DNA of 32,468 nt, taken from contig UQNV01000024.1 in assembly GCA_900542505.1 (NCBI GenBank), forward strand, positions 1-32,468. Reading direction: 5' to 3'. The translations under genes and the position numbers were made by a program. This document shows positions 8,133 to 17,336 of the stretch, piece by piece; position 1 is the stretch's first letter, and the number at the start of each line of letters is the position of its first letter. The notes below the pieces were generated by a model. It was not told where the DNA came from. It ran no database searches and saw only the letters and a list, made by a program, of their open reading frames with translations. The stretch comes from an uncultured Alistipes sp. (lineage in GTDB: Bacteria > Bacteroidota > Bacteroidia > Bacteroidales > Rikenellaceae).

Positions 8133-8594
8133 ATGCGCAAGTTCATCATGCTGACAGTGGCCCTCGTGGCCGCCTTTTCGCTCCGGGCCCAGTCGCTCGA
8201 GGCTTTCAAGCAACAGCTCGCCCGTCCGGTGGTCTCCGAGGCCGCCTTTGGTACGGCGCGTGTCTCGGTCCGCGAGGCGGACGACGCCGCGCGTGCCGTG
8301 CGCGAACTCTCGCGCAACGAAACGCAGCTGCGGTTCCGTGGCTATCGGGTCTGCATCTTCTTCGACAACGGTCAGGATGCGCGGGCCAAGGCTGTCGAGG
8401 CGAAGACGCTCTTCGAGGAGAGTTTTCCCGGTATACGTGTCTATATGGTCTACGAAAATCCCTACTTCAAGGTGACGGCGGGCGACTGCCTCACGTCGGA
8501 GGAGGCCATCATCCTCAAGGGGCGTGTCCAGGGCGTCTTCCCGAAGGCCTATGTGAAGAACGAGGAACTGTCGGTTGCCGATTTGGTGAAGTAG
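8133..8594 (+). CDS. Exported SPOR-like domain protein
   Basis: A 153-residue protein with a Sec signal peptide (about residues 1-19, cut after LRAQ). The C-terminal half has the pattern of a SPOR domain, a fold that binds denuded glycan strands of peptidoglycan: YRVCIFFDNGQDARAKA, then an Arg-Val-Tyr strand (IRVYMVYENPYFKVTAGD), then a helix with SEEAIILKGRVQGVFPKAYVK. It starts two bases after the lipoprotein stop and is probably the last gene of the permease-menG operon. A role in cell-envelope maintenance or division is inference from the domain. Confidence 0.8.
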   Translation: MRKFIMLTVALVAAFSLRAQSLEAFKQQLARPVVSEAAFGTARVSVREADDAARAVRELSRNETQLRFRGYRVCIFFDNGQDARAKAVEAKTLFEESFPGIRVYMVYENPYFKVTAGDCLTSEEAIILKGRVQGVFPKAYVKNEELSVADLVK

Positions 8595-8647
8595 CTGAAA
8601 AAGTGCGGAATTTTTGTTTTTTTTGTTGCATAATTCCACCGATTATG

Positions 8648-8655
8648 TAATTTTG
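8648..8655 (+). promoter_or_regulatory. Promoter element for the small Cys-rich lipoprotein
   Basis: TAATTTTG fully matches TAnnTTTG. A TTTG at 8622-8625, 22 bases upstream, may act as the -33 box. The start codon at 8692 lies 37 bases downstream. Confidence 0.65.
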
Positions 8656-8691
8656 CGGCGTGAAAAAATAACCATTAAAATTATTCCTGCT

Positions 8692-8919
8692 ATGAAAAAG
8701 ATTTTTTCTTTTGTAGTTGTTCTGGCAGCCGTTGCAATGGTGGGCTGCGCCGGTAATTCGGGCAAGAAGGCTGCTGCCGAGGTTGAGGCTCAGGCTACCG
8801 AGGCTGCTGCATGCGCAGAGTGCACCGAGAAGTGCGATTCGACCGTTTGCGCCGAGGAGTGCGATTCGACGAAGACCGCAGTTGCCGTTGAGGAGACCGC
8901 TGTTGAGGAGAACAAGTAA
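8692..8919 (+). CDS. Small Cys-rich lipoprotein
   Basis: A 75-residue predicted lipoprotein. Residues 1-18 form a signal peptide with lipobox MVGC, lipid on Cys19. The short mature part is Ala/Glu-rich and carries five further cysteines in two similar copies, CTEKCDST and CAEECDST, ending in an acidic tail. The frame opens earlier at 8614, but the ATG at 8692 alone gives a signal peptide and follows a good promoter. It has its own promoter and a strong terminator and so is a single-gene unit, probably well expressed. No family recognised. The cysteines could bind metal or form disulphides. Confidence 0.8.
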   Translation: MKKIFSFVVVLAAVAMVGCAGNSGKKAAAEVEAQATEAAACAECTEKCDSTVCAEECDSTKTAVAVEETAVEENK

Positions 8920-8943
8920 TCGCCTGATACGACGATAGTTCTG

Positions 8944-8978
8944 GAGGGCTTCCGTTTTCGGAAGCCCTCTTCTTTTGT
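8944..8978 (+). terminator. Intrinsic terminator
   Basis: A perfect 11-bp stem (GAGGGCTTCCG with its complement) around a TTTT loop, followed by a T-rich run from 8970. It sits 24 bases after the stop of the Cys-rich lipoprotein gene. Confidence 0.9.
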
Positions 8979-9132
8979 CCCTTGCCGGAGACGTCGGGGC
9001 GGAGCCGCCGCCGCTGCGTGCCCGGAAGTGCTGTGCTGCGTGCCCGGATATGCGCCGGTGGTGACCGGTTCGTGTTCGGCCGTGTCGGGCCGCCTCCGCT
9101 TGGTGCGGGCTGCGGTTGGATGCGGCAGAATG

Positions 9133-9159
9133 CAACACCCCGCCGTCGGCGGGGTGTTG
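9133..9159 (-). terminator. GC-rich hairpin downstream of cca, possible terminator
   Basis: A perfect 12-bp stem (CAACACCCCGCC with its complement) and a three-base loop, 68 bases beyond the cca stop. Neither side carries a good T run, so termination is uncertain. The rest of 8979-9226 shows no convincing gene. Confidence 0.5.
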
Positions 9160-9226
9160 TCGTTCGTATGGCTGAGGGGCGGCGGGCCGCTCCGGCGGCC
9201 GTTGCGCTCCGGCCGGGTCTCCTTTC

Positions 9227-10717
9227 CTAAGATTCGGGTGCGGCCTTGGATTCGGGAGCCTCGGGTGCGGATGCCTTCTCCGGGGCGGATGCCTCGGGAG
9301 CTGCGGCCTCCGTGGCCCGGGCCACGGGGGTCAATCCCCGTTCGGCAGCCAGCCGCTCCATCAGCGCACGGGCCGCCTCGTACTCGTTGGGAATCTCGCC
9401 GTCGAGGATGGCGTTCTTGATGACCTCCTTGATGTCTCCGATGACGCGGCAGGGGCCGATGCCATAGGTCTCCATGATGATTTCGCCCGTGATGGGGGGC
9501 TGGAAGTTGCGGATGCGGTCGCGCTCCTCCAAATCCTTCATCTTGCGCCGCACCAGTTCGAAGTTGGCCAGGAAGCGGCGTACCTTGGCGTCGTTGCCCG
9601 AGGTGATGTCGGCTTCGCAGAGCGTCATCAGTGCCTCGACGTCGTCGCCCGCCTCGAACAGAAGCCGCCGGACGGCCGAGTCGGTGACCAGCTCCTCCGA
9701 GAGGATGATGGGACGCAGGTGGAGGAAGACGAGTTTCTGGACAAACTTCATGTGCTCGTTGAGCGGCAGCTTGAGCTGGCGGAAAATCGCCGGCACCATC
9801 TTCGAACCCAGCACCTCGTGGCCGTGGAAGGTCCACCCGACACGCGGGTCGTAGGCTTTCGTAAGCGGTTTGGCGATGTCGTGCAGCAGCGCGGCCCAGC
9901 GCAGCCAGAGGTCGTCGGAGCGGCGCGCCACGTTGTCGAGCACCTTGAGCGTATGGGCGAAGTTGTCCTTGTGGGCATGCTGTCCCCGCCGTTCGACCCC
10001 CTTGAGGCGGTGCAGCTCGGGGAAAATCAGCTCCAGCAGCCCCGTCAGGTCGAGCAGCTCGAAGCCCATCGAGGGGACGGGCGAGAGGACGATTTTGTTG
10101 AGCTCCGTGATGATGCGCTCGCGCGAGACGATGCGGATGCGTTCGCGGTTGCGGCGGATGGCCTCGAAGGTCTCCTCCTCGATGGAGAAGCCCAGCTGCG
10201 AGGCGAAGCGCACGGCGCGCATCATGCGGAGCGGGTCGTCCGAGAAGGTGACGTCGGGGTCGCACGGCGTGCGGATGATGCAGGCCTCGAGGTCCTCCAT
10301 CCCGCCGAAGGGGTCGACCAACTCGCCGAACGAGTCGCCGTTGAGCGACCACGCCATGGCGTTGATGGTGAAGTCGCGGCGGCGCTGGTCATCCTCGAGC
10401 GTGCCGGGCTCCACCTGCGGCTTGCGCGAATCGTGGCTGTAGGACTCCTTGCGGGCCCCCACGAATTCGACCTCGACACCCCGGCTGCGGACCATCGCCG
10501 TGCCGAAGGTCTTGAAGACCGAGACGCGGGCATGCAGCTCGGCTGCGAGCGCTTCGGCCACCTCGATGCCGCTCCCGACCACCACCACGTCGATGTCGGT
10601 CGACGGGCGGCGCAGGTAGTAGTCGCGGACGTAGCCCCCCACGACGAAGGCCCGCAGGCCCCGCTCGTCGGCTATGCGCCCGATGCGGCGGAATATGGGT
10701 TGCGAGAGCGGCTCCAC
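9227..10717 (-). CDS. cca: CCA-adding tRNA nucleotidyltransferase with HD domain and Ala/Pro tail
   Basis: A 496-residue class II nucleotidyltransferase that builds or repairs the 3' CCA end of tRNAs. The N-terminal catalytic head has VVGGYVRD at about 25-32 and the metal-binding pair Asp41-x-Asp43 (STDIDVV), then [10 protein letters not shown] and [13 protein letters not shown]. An HD phosphohydrolase-type domain follows, with [11 protein letters not shown] and LLHDIAKP around 250-285. The last 35 or so residues are a low-complexity Ala/Pro/Glu/Ser stretch with repeated APE-type units, not part of the catalytic fold. The ATG at 10717 is one base after the stop of the SGNH gene, so it is co-transcribed with pdxJ and that gene. 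Confidence 0.93.
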   Translation of the reverse strand: MEPLSQPIFRRIGRIADERGLRAFVVGGYVRDYYLRRPSTDIDVVVVGSGIEVAEALAAELHARVSVFKTFGTAMVRSRGVEVEFVGARKESYSHDSRKPQVEPGTLEDDQRRRDFTINAMAWSLNGDSFGELVDPFGGMEDLEACIIRTPCDPDVTFSDDPLRMMRAVRFASQLGFSIEEETFEAIRRNRERIRIVSRERIITELNKIVLSPVPSMGFELLDLTGLLELIFPELHRLKGVERRGQHAHKDNFAHTLKVLDNVARRSDDLWLRWAALLHDIAKPLTKAYDPRVGWTFHGHEVLGSKMVPAIFRQLKLPLNEHMKFVQKLVFLHLRPIILSEELVTDSAVRRLLFEAGDDVEALMTLCEADITSGNDAKVRRFLANFELVRRKMKDLEERDRIRNFQPPITGEIIMETYGIGPCRVIGDIKEVIKNAILDGEIPNEYEAARALMERLAAERGLTPVARATEAAAPEASAPEKASAPEAPESKAAPES

Positions 10718-10718
10718 G

Positions 10719-11369
10719 TCACTTCACGTACTGTTCGATGGCCTCCTTCCAGGCGAGGTAGCCCTCGCCCGTCAGATGCAGACCGTCGTTGGTGTAACGC
10801 TTGTCGAGCAGTCCGCGCTCGTCGACCAGCACCGAATAGATGTCCAGATAAGGGATGTCGAGCTCGCGGCAGAGCTCCTGCAGCATCTTGTTGGTCTCGA
10901 TGATTTCGGCCCCCTTCGACCAGTGCTTGCGCGTCTTGCCGCCGGCGTCGACGCCGTTGACCGGGAAGATGCTCTGCACGTAGAGCTTCGTGCGGGGCGA
11001 CTCCGTGCGGAAGCGCTCGAGGATGCGGCGGATGTTGTCGACCACCGTCTGCGGGGCGATGCCGGCCGCCAGGTCGTTGGTGCCGATGAGCAGGAAGAGC
11101 TTCTTGGGCTGCCCCTTCACAATCGGGTCGAGGCGCTCGAGCATCCAGCCCGTGCGGTCGGCGCTGATGCCGCGGTTTTTGATGCGGGGGGTGTCGAACA
11201 GTTCGGCCCACTCGCAGCCGTCGGTGATGCTGTTGCCCAGGAAGACGATGTCGCCGGAGTGGATGGGCAGCACCTCGAAGAGGCTGCGGCGCTGGAAGTT
11301 GTAGGAGCTTTGTGCCAGAGTCGGGAGCGCCGCGGCGAGCAGCGCTGCCAGGAAGAGCAGTTTTTTCAT
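10719..11369 (-). CDS. Exported SGNH/GDSL-type esterase
   Basis: A 216-residue protein with a Sec signal peptide (about 1-20, cut after TLAQ) and a small SGNH hydrolase domain. The four blocks are visible: FLGNSITDG with the serine, [21 protein letters not shown] with the Asn, and [10 protein letters not shown] with the Asp-x-x-His pair. Such periplasmic enzymes usually remove acyl groups from glycans or lipids; they resemble platelet-activating-factor acetylhydrolase-type esterases. It lies between pdxJ (five-base gap) and cca (one-base gap) in one operon, though no shared pathway is apparent. Confidence 0.9.
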   Translation of the reverse strand: MKKLLFLAALLAAALPTLAQSSYNFQRRSLFEVLPIHSGDIVFLGNSITDGCEWAELFDTPRIKNRGISADRTGWMLERLDPIVKGQPKKLFLLIGTNDLAAGIAPQTVVDNIRRILERFRTESPRTKLYVQSIFPVNGVDAGGKTRKHWSKGAEIIETNKMLQELCRELDIPYLDIYSVLVDERGLLDKRYTNDGLHLTGEGYLAWKEAIEQYVK

Positions 11370-11374
11370 GGGGT

Positions 11375-12091
11375 TCAGTGGTTGAGTTGTCGGCGGTAGA
11401 GTTGTACGGTGTTTTCCAGACCGTAGTAGAGGGCGTCGCAGATGAGCGCATGGCCGATGGAGACCTCGTCGGTCCAGGGAATCCGCCCGATGTAGTGAGA
11501 TAGATTCTCCAGGTTGAGGTCGTGGCCCGCGTTGAGCCCCAGCCCCTGCCGGCGGGCCTCCTCGGCGGCGGCCACGTAGGGAGCCACGGCCCGCTCGGGC
11601 GAGGCGGCGTACTCGCGCGCGTAGGCCTCGGTGTAGAGCTCCACGCGGTCGGCCCCGCAGGCGCGGGCGCCGGCCACCATCTCCGGAACGGGGTCGACGA
11701 AGATGGAGACGCGGATGCCCCGTTCGTGGAAACGGGCGGTCACCTCGCTCAGGAAGTCGCGGTGGGCCACCGTGTTCCAGCCGGCATTCGAGGTGATGGC
11801 GTCGGGAGCGTCGGGGACGAGGGTCACCTGCGTCGGGCAGACCTCGAGCACCAGGTCAATGAAGCTCGGGATGGGGTTGCCCTCGATGTTGAATTCGGTC
11901 GTGAGCACCCGCTTGAGGGCGCGCACGTCGTCGTAGCGGATGTGGCGCGCATCGGGACGCGGGTGGACCGTGATGCCGTCGGCGCCGAAACGCTCGATGT
12001 CGCAGGCCGCGCGGACCACGTCGGGCATGTTGCCGCCGCGCGAATTGCGGATGACGGCAATCTTATTGATGTTTACACTCAATTTTGTCAT
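11375..12091 (-). CDS. pdxJ: Pyridoxine 5'-phosphate synthase
   Basis: A 238-residue TIM-barrel enzyme that condenses 1-deoxyxylulose 5-phosphate with 3-amino-2-oxopropyl phosphate to give pyridoxine 5'-phosphate, the closing step of DXP-dependent vitamin B6 synthesis. Family features are the N-terminal [29 protein letters not shown] around 40-50 with the active-site histidine, the LVPD segment, and [12 protein letters not shown]. The frame is open to 12385, but only the ATG at 12091 gives the conserved N-terminus. It is the first gene of the pdxJ-SGNH-cca operon. Confidence 0.95.
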   Translation of the reverse strand: MTKLSVNINKIAVIRNSRGGNMPDVVRAACDIERFGADGITVHPRPDARHIRYDDVRALKRVLTTEFNIEGNPIPSFIDLVLEVCPTQVTLVPDAPDAITSNAGWNTVAHRDFLSEVTARFHERGIRVSIFVDPVPEMVAGARACGADRVELYTEAYAREYAASPERAVAPYVAAAEEARRQGLGLNAGHDLNLENLSHYIGRIPWTDEVSIGHALICDALYYGLENTVQLYRRQLNH

Positions 12092-12100
12092 AATAATCAC

Positions 12101-12108
12101 TAACTTTG
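12101..12108 (+). promoter_or_regulatory. Rightward -7 element, likely for nadK
   Basis: TAACTTTG fully matches TAnnTTTG on the plus strand. It lies 10 bases outside the pdxJ start and about 140 bases before nadK. A small inverted repeat (GTCAC, GG, GTGAC; 12111-12122) sits right where transcription would start. Confidence 0.5.
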
Positions 12109-12217
12109 CGGTCACGGGTGACGGGTCCTGCCGCGGGGCGGGGCCGTTGCGCGGACCGAGTTGACCATTCGTTGCGGAAAGGCCCGGAGAGAGTCTCCCC
12201 GCGCTGCTTCGCGAGGT

Positions 12218-12225
12218 CAAAGTTA
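12218..12225 (-). promoter_or_regulatory. Leftward -7 element, likely for pdxJ
   Basis: Reads TAACTTTG on the minus strand, the same octamer as the rightward element. It is about 127 bases before the pdxJ start and only 23 bases from the nadK start, so the two predicted transcripts overlap head to head. Confidence 0.5.
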
Positions 12226-12248
12226 CGTAAAATTTCGAAACTGCGCCG

Positions 12249-13127
12249 ATGAAAATCGTACTTTTTTCCCGCCCCCAGGTGGCGCATGACGCCGGGGAGC
12301 TCCGCCGGCTCTTCGACGGCATGGAGGCCTTCGGATTCGACTGCGCCGTCAACGAGGAGTTTGCCCCGGTGGTCGAGCGCCTCACCGGCCGGCAGATAGC
12401 GCCGCAGTGCCGCTATGGCGGCCGTGTCGGCGAGCAGCCCGCCGATGCGCTGATGCTCTGCTACGGCGGCGACGGCACGCTGCTCGAAGGGGTGCACCGT
12501 CTGGGCGGGGCGCCGATTCCCGTGCTGGGGGTCAATGCCGGCCATCTGGGCTTTCTGGCGAGCGTTCCCGCCGGAGGGGTGGAGCATCTGCTGGGCGAAC
12601 TGCGCGACGGTACGCTGCGGACCGAGGCCCGCACGCTGCTCGACGTGCGGGGCAGTTTCGCCGAGCAGCCCGAGTCGACGCTGTGTCTCAACGAGTTCAC
12701 CATCCAGCGCCACGGCGCCGGACTGATTTCGGTCGAGACCTATGTCGACGACCAGATGGTGGCCACCTACCACGGCGACGGTGTCATCGTCTCGACCCCG
12801 ACCGGCTCGACCGCCTACTCGCTCAGCGCCGGAGGCCCGGTCGTCGCCCCCACCTGCTCGTGCATGGTCATTACCCCCATCGCTCCCCACAACCTCACGA
12901 TGCGCCCGGTGGTCATCCCCGATACGGGCCGCGTCACGCTCCGTGTGCGCGCCCGCCATTCGGACCCCTTCGTGACGCTCGACAACCGCACCTGCGCCGT
13001 GTCGCCCGAGGCCTCGTTCACCGTCGAACGCGCTGAACAGAAGATTTTTTTGGCGGTGCCTCACAATATATCGTTTTACGACACGTTACGCAATAAGATG
13101 ATGTGGGGAATCGACATCCGCAGCTGA
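12249..13127 (+). CDS. nadK: NAD kinase
   Basis: A 292-residue ATP-dependent NAD kinase that makes NADP from NAD. Family motifs are GGDGTLLEG at residues 73-81, [10 protein letters not shown] at about 95-104, the NEFTIQR segment, and [14 protein letters not shown] at about 180-193. Length is normal. It diverges from pdxJ across a 157-base intergenic stretch. After its stop there are 119 bases with short GC-rich inverted repeats but no T run, then uppS. Confidence 0.95.
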   Translation: MKIVLFSRPQVAHDAGELRRLFDGMEAFGFDCAVNEEFAPVVERLTGRQIAPQCRYGGRVGEQPADALMLCYGGDGTLLEGVHRLGGAPIPVLGVNAGHLGFLASVPAGGVEHLLGELRDGTLRTEARTLLDVRGSFAEQPESTLCLNEFTIQRHGAGLISVETYVDDQMVATYHGDGVIVSTPTGSTAYSLSAGGPVVAPTCSCMVITPIAPHNLTMRPVVIPDTGRVTLRVRARHSDPFVTLDNRTCAVSPEASFTVERAEQKIFLAVPHNISFYDTLRNKMMWGIDIRS

Positions 13128-13230
13128 TAGGCTTGCCTTGCGGACATATCTGCAAGGATACCCCGGGGTGCCGCAGGGTACCTCGGGCGGCGAAATTGTG
13201 CGAGGCGGAACCATTTTGAATTAATTTCCC

Positions 13231-13238
13231 TATATTTG
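13231..13238 (+). promoter_or_regulatory. Promoter element directly before uppS
   Basis: TATATTTG fully matches TAnnTTTG and is followed by C. It ends only eight bases before the uppS ATG at 13247, so the transcript would have almost no leader. Confidence 0.65.
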
Positions 13239-13246
13239 CACCCTAT

Positions 13247-13993
13247 ATGAGTGAACAGAGAGGCATACCGCAGCACGTGGCCATCATCATGGACGGCAAC
13301 GGACGCTGGGCCGAGCAGCGCGGCAAGGAGCGCTGCGAAGGACACATCGCCGGAGTGGAGGCGGTGCGGACAACCCTGCGTGCCGCGTCGCGCCGAGGTG
13401 TGAAGTATCTGACGCTCTATGCCTTCTCGACCGAAAACTGGGGGCGTCCCCGCGCCGAGGTCGATGCGCTGATGGAGCTCTTCTGTACGAGCGTGGTCAG
13501 CGAAACGCCCGAGCTGAAGCGCCAGGGCATCCGCATCCGGATGATTGGTGACCGCAGCCGCTTTTCGGAGAAGGTGCAGTCCCACCTGGCGCGTGCCGAG
13601 GAGGAGACTGCCGGGGGGACGACACTGACCCTCATCCTGGCGCTCAACTACTCGTCGCGCAGCGAAATCACGCGTGCCGTGCGCCGGCTGGCCGCCCGCG
13701 TCGAGTCGGGCGAACTGGCAGCGGGGGAGATTACCGAAGAGGCCATAAGCGCCGCCCTCGATACGGCCGAATATCCCGACCCGGACCTGGTCATCCGCAC
13801 CAGCGGCGAGTGCCGTCTGAGCAACTTCCTGCTCTGGCAGAGCTCCTACGCCGAACTCTACTTCCCGCAGGTGCTCTGGCCCGATTTCACGGAGGAGGAG
13901 TTCGACCGCGCTCTGGAGGAGTACGCCCGCCGGGACCGACGTTTCGGCCTGGTCCACGAAAAGCAACCCGAACCCGAGAGGTCCGAACGGTGA
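13247..13993 (+). CDS. uppS: Isoprenyl transferase (undecaprenyl diphosphate synthase)
   Basis: A 248-residue cis-prenyltransferase that extends farnesyl diphosphate with isopentenyl diphosphate to the C55 lipid carrier of peptidoglycan and O-antigen. Motifs are HVAIIMDGNGRWAEQRG with Asp16, a GVKYLTLYAFSTENW segment, and DLVIRTSGECRLSNFLLWQSSYAELYF near the C-terminus. The ATG is fixed by the near-adjacent promoter. It is followed after 56 bases by bamA on the same strand. The order uppS, bamA, skp-like genes is the usual Bacteroidota envelope-assembly cluster. Confidence 0.95.
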   Translation: MSEQRGIPQHVAIIMDGNGRWAEQRGKERCEGHIAGVEAVRTTLRAASRRGVKYLTLYAFSTENWGRPRAEVDALMELFCTSVVSETPELKRQGIRIRMIGDRSRFSEKVQSHLARAEEETAGGTTLTLILALNYSSRSEITRAVRRLAARVESGELAAGEITEEAISAALDTAEYPDPDLVIRTSGECRLSNFLLWQSSYAELYFPQVLWPDFTEEEFDRALEEYARRDRRFGLVHEKQPEPERSER

Positions 13994-14049
13994 CCCGCGC
14001 CGCGTCGGAACAAGCGAAAGTCTAACACGGAAAGACACTAATTGAATAG

Positions 14050-16632
14050 ATGAAGTATTTCGGTAAAACCGTATTCCTCGCAGTTGCAGCCCTGCTGCTC
14101 AGTTGCCCGAATATCTTTGCCCAGGAGGAGAATCCTGCCGATTCGACGGCGGCGACGCAGGTGCAGTTCGACGAGAACGCTCCGATGATGCCCCAGAGCG
14201 GCACGCCCAAGCGCTACTACATCCGCGATATCAACGTGCACGGCGTACAGTACCTCAACCAGGAGATGCTCAAGTCATCGGCCGGCCTCATCGCCGGCGA
14301 TTCGGTCTATCTGCCGAGCAACTTCATCTCGAACGCCATCTCGCGCCTGTGGAGCCAGCGCTTCTTCTCGGACGTGAAAATCGGCGCCACCATCGAGGGC
14401 GACAGCCTCGACCTGGAGGTCTTCCTCAAGGAGCGCCCCCGCGTCTACAACTGGGGCTTCGAGGGTGTCACGAAGGGTAAGAAACGCGACCTGCTCGACA
14501 AGCTCAAGCTCCGCCGCGGCAGCGAGCTCTCGGACTACGTGCTCGACAAGAACAAGAAGCTCATCAAGGCCTACTGGGCCGAAAAGGGCTACCGCAACGC
14601 CGAGGTCGACGTGCGCATCGAAAACGATACGGTCCGTCCCCAGGGCGTCAACGTCACCTTCATCATCGACCGCAAGGACAAGGTCAAAATCGGCCGCATC
14701 AACTTCATGAACAACGAGCAGTTCTCCGACAAGCGGCTGCGCCGGACGCTCAAGAAGACCCACCAGAAGAGCATCAACATCTTCCGCAACTCGAAACTCA
14801 ACGAGGAGGACTATGAGGCCGACAAGGAGCTGCTCATCGACTTCTACAACTCGCGCGGCTACCGCAACGCCACGATTGTCCGCGACTCGATTTACTTCAT
14901 CAACAACAAGCGGCTGGGCATCGACATCGAGGTGTCGGAGGGCAACAAGTACTACATCCGCAACGTGACGTGGGTGGGCAACTCGGTCTACGAGACCGAC
15001 TTCCTGCAGAACATGTTCGGCGTTTCGAAGGGCGACACCTACGACAAGAAGTCGATGCACAAGCGGCTCGGTATCGGCAAGGAGACCGACCCCGACGCCA
15101 TGTCCGTCTCGTCGCTCTACCAGAACAACGGCTACCTGATGTCGCAGATTGAGCCGGCCGAAATCATCATCGCGCCCGACTCCATCGACCTCGAGGTCAA
15201 GGTGTTCGAGGGCAAGCAGTTCACCATCAACGAGGTGGGCATCACGGGCAACCAGCGCGTCGACGACGAGGTCATCCGCCGCGAGCTCTATGTCCGCCCG
15301 GGCGAACTCTACAACCGCTCGCTGCTCATGCAGACCATGCGTACGCTCAGCTCGATGGGACACTTCAACCCCGAGGCCATCATGCCCGACGTGAAACCCG
15401 TCTCGAACGAGCTGGTGAACATCAACTGGCCGCTCGAGGAGCAGGCCTCCGACCAGTTCAACATCGCCGGCGGCTGGGGTTCGGGTACCTTCGTGGGTTC
15501 GGTCGGCATCACGCTGAACAACCTCTCGATGAAGAACTTCTTCAAGAAGGGGGCCTGGCGGCCCTACCCGATGGGACAGAACCAGCGTCTCTCGATTTCG
15601 GCCCAGACCAACGGTACCTACTACAAGGCCTTCGCCTTCAGCTTCACCGACCCCTGGCTGGGCGGCCACAAGCCCAACTCGTTCACCCTGTCGGCCCACT
15701 ATTCGGACCAGAACGACGCCTACTACGTATGGCAGACCAGTACGCAGTACTTCCGCACCTATGGCGTGGCGGCCGGTCTGGGCAAGCGCCTGACGTGGCC
15801 CGACCCCTACTTCACCTTCTACGCCGAGGCGGCCTACGAGCGCTATTCGCTCAAGAACTGGTCGTCGTTCATCATGACCAACGGCTCGGCCAACATGGTG
15901 TCGCTCAAGCTGGTTCTCTCGCGCAACTCGGTCGACCAGCCCATCTATCCGCGCCGCGGTTCGGAGTTCACCGCTTCGGTGCAGTTCACGCCTCCCTATT
16001 CGCTCTGGGACGGCCGCAACTACCGGCGTCTTGCCCAGACGGCCGAAGATTCGAGCCTGAGCAGTTCGGTGCGTGACCAGGCCAACCAGACGCGCTACCG
16101 CTGGGTCGAGTTCCACAAGTGGCAGTTCAAGGCGCAGTGGTTCCAGGCGCTGACGAACAACTCGAACCTCGTGCTGATGGCCAAGGCCGAGATGGGATTC
16201 CTCGGCAGCTATAACAAATACAAGGTTTCGCCCTTCGAGCGGTTTGAGGTGGGTGGCGACGGCATGTCGGGATACAACATGTACGGTATCGACATCATCT
16301 CGATGCGCGGTTACGAGGACGGAGCGCTCGACCCTCAGGGCAACTACTCGTGTGCCTACAACAAGTATACGGTCGAGCTGCGCTACCCGGTGATTCTCAA
16401 GCCCTCGTCGCAGATTTACGTGCTGGGCTTCCTCGAGGGCGGTAACGGTTTCGACTCGTGGAAGAGCTTCTCGCCCTTCAAAATCAAGCGCGCCGCCGGC
16501 TTCGGCGTCCGGCTCTACCTGCCCGTGGTGGGTATGCTCGGCATCGACTGGGGTTACGGTTTCGACGCTCCGACGGGCTCCACTTCGAAGAGCGGCAGCC
16601 AGTTCCACTTCGTGCTCGGACAGCAGTTCTGA
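14050..16632 (+). CDS. bamA: Outer membrane assembly factor BamA
   Basis: An 860-residue Omp85 protein, the central part of the machine that folds beta-barrels into the outer membrane. It has a signal peptide (about 1-24, cut after IFAQ), a series of POTRA domains between about residues 55 and 470 (repeated beta-alpha-alpha-beta units such as YYIRDINVHGVQYLNQEML and YYIRNVTWVGNSVYET), and a C-terminal 16-strand barrel. SMRGYEDG at about residue 755 stands for the conserved RGF/RGY loop motif. The protein ends in phenylalanine (FVLGQQF), as expected of an outer-membrane barrel. It lies between uppS and two OmpH/Skp chaperone genes that serve the same pathway. Confidence 0.95.
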   Translation: MKYFGKTVFLAVAALLLSCPNIFAQEENPADSTAATQVQFDENAPMMPQSGTPKRYYIRDINVHGVQYLNQEMLKSSAGLIAGDSVYLPSNFISNAISRLWSQRFFSDVKIGATIEGDSLDLEVFLKERPRVYNWGFEGVTKGKKRDLLDKLKLRRGSELSDYVLDKNKKLIKAYWAEKGYRNAEVDVRIENDTVRPQGVNVTFIIDRKDKVKIGRINFMNNEQFSDKRLRRTLKKTHQKSINIFRNSKLNEEDYEADKELLIDFYNSRGYRNATIVRDSIYFINNKRLGIDIEVSEGNKYYIRNVTWVGNSVYETDFLQNMFGVSKGDTYDKKSMHKRLGIGKETDPDAMSVSSLYQNNGYLMSQIEPAEIIIAPDSIDLEVKVFEGKQFTINEVGITGNQRVDDEVIRRELYVRPGELYNRSLLMQTMRTLSSMGHFNPEAIMPDVKPVSNELVNINWPLEEQASDQFNIAGGWGSGTFVGSVGITLNNLSMKNFFKKGAWRPYPMGQNQRLSISAQTNGTYYKAFAFSFTDPWLGGHKPNSFTLSAHYSDQNDAYYVWQTSTQYFRTYGVAAGLGKRLTWPDPYFTFYAEAAYERYSLKNWSSFIMTNGSANMVSLKLVLSRNSVDQPIYPRRGSEFTASVQFTPPYSLWDGRNYRRLAQTAEDSSLSSSVRDQANQTRYRWVEFHKWQFKAQWFQALTNNSNLVLMAKAEMGFLGSYNKYKVSPFERFEVGGDGMSGYNMYGIDIISMRGYEDGALDPQGNYSCAYNKYTVELRYPVILKPSSQIYVLGFLEGGNGFDSWKSFSPFKIKRAAGFGVRLYLPVVGMLGIDWGYGFDAPTGSTSKSGSQFHFVLGQQF

Positions 16633-16720
16633 TGACCGTGCGCCCGGCCGGGGAGCCGCCACGGCGGTGCCCGGCGGCATGAAATGGGGGCGATTGGCAA
16701 TAAATTTGAAAGAAAAGAGT

Positions 16721-16728
16721 TATCTTTA
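16721..16728 (+). promoter_or_regulatory. Possible promoter for the ompH pair
   Basis: TATCTTTA matches TAnnTTTG at seven of eight positions and lies about 63 bases before the first ompH ATG, in a 158-base gap after bamA. Read-through from bamA may also serve these genes. Confidence 0.35.
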
Positions 16729-16790
16729 TGCATCCGTATGTGCGGCTACGGCCGTGGCGGAGGCAATGGACAACGATAAAAAACGGTATT

Positions 16791-17306
16791 ATGAAACGTC
16801 TGATTTTGCTTGCGGCGTTTGTGTTCGCAGCCGGAACGCTTGCCGCCCAGAACTGCATCACCGTCAACAGTGAGAAGCTCTTCAAGTCGCTCGACGCCTA
16901 CAACGCGGCGCTCGAGAAGCTCGATTCGCTCGCATCGGCCTACCAGAAGGAGGTGGACGCCCGCTTCGCCGAGGTCGAGGAGCTTTACAATGCCTATATG
17001 CTCCAGAAGCGGTCGCTCTCGTCCTCGACGCAGCAGAGCCGCGAAAACGCCATCCTGACCAAGGAGAAGGAGGCCCAGCAGTACCAGGAGAGCATCTTCG
17101 GCAACGAGGGTACGCTCATGAAGCAGCGCGTGGAGCTGATTCAGCCCATCCAGAAGCAGGTATTCGCCGCCATCGAGGCCTATGCCGCCGAGGTGGGGGC
17201 CGACGTGGTCATCGACTCGGCCAACAACCCGACGCTGCTCTTCAACAGCCCCAGGGCCGACCATACGCAGCAACTCATCGAACGATTGAAAACAACAAAC
17301 AAATAA
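16791..17306 (+). CDS. OmpH/Skp-family periplasmic chaperone 1
   Basis: A 171-residue Skp/OmpH-like protein that would escort unfolded outer-membrane proteins to BamA. Signal peptide at about 1-19 (cut after TLAAQ), then NCITVNSEKLFKSL as the first strand, then a long charged coiled-coil from about 35 to 115, and a closing alpha/beta part with VGADVVIDSANNPTLLF typical of the family body. The frame opens at 16728, but the ATG at 16791 gives the signal peptide. It is less typical than the next gene. The gap between the two is 30 bases. Confidence 0.85.
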   Translation: MKRLILLAAFVFAAGTLAAQNCITVNSEKLFKSLDAYNAALEKLDSLASAYQKEVDARFAEVEELYNAYMLQKRSLSSSTQQSRENAILTKEKEAQQYQESIFGNEGTLMKQRVELIQPIQKQVFAAIEAYAAEVGADVVIDSANNPTLLFNSPRADHTQQLIERLKTTNK

Positions 17307-17336
17307 TAACAAGACAACAAAAACAACTGATTTACC

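Noticed and set aside
14275..16680. 801-residue minus-strand frame opposite bamA
   Set aside because: Shadow of bamA: low-complexity Val/Glu/Arg/His composition and no domains, while the plus frame is a full Omp85 protein.
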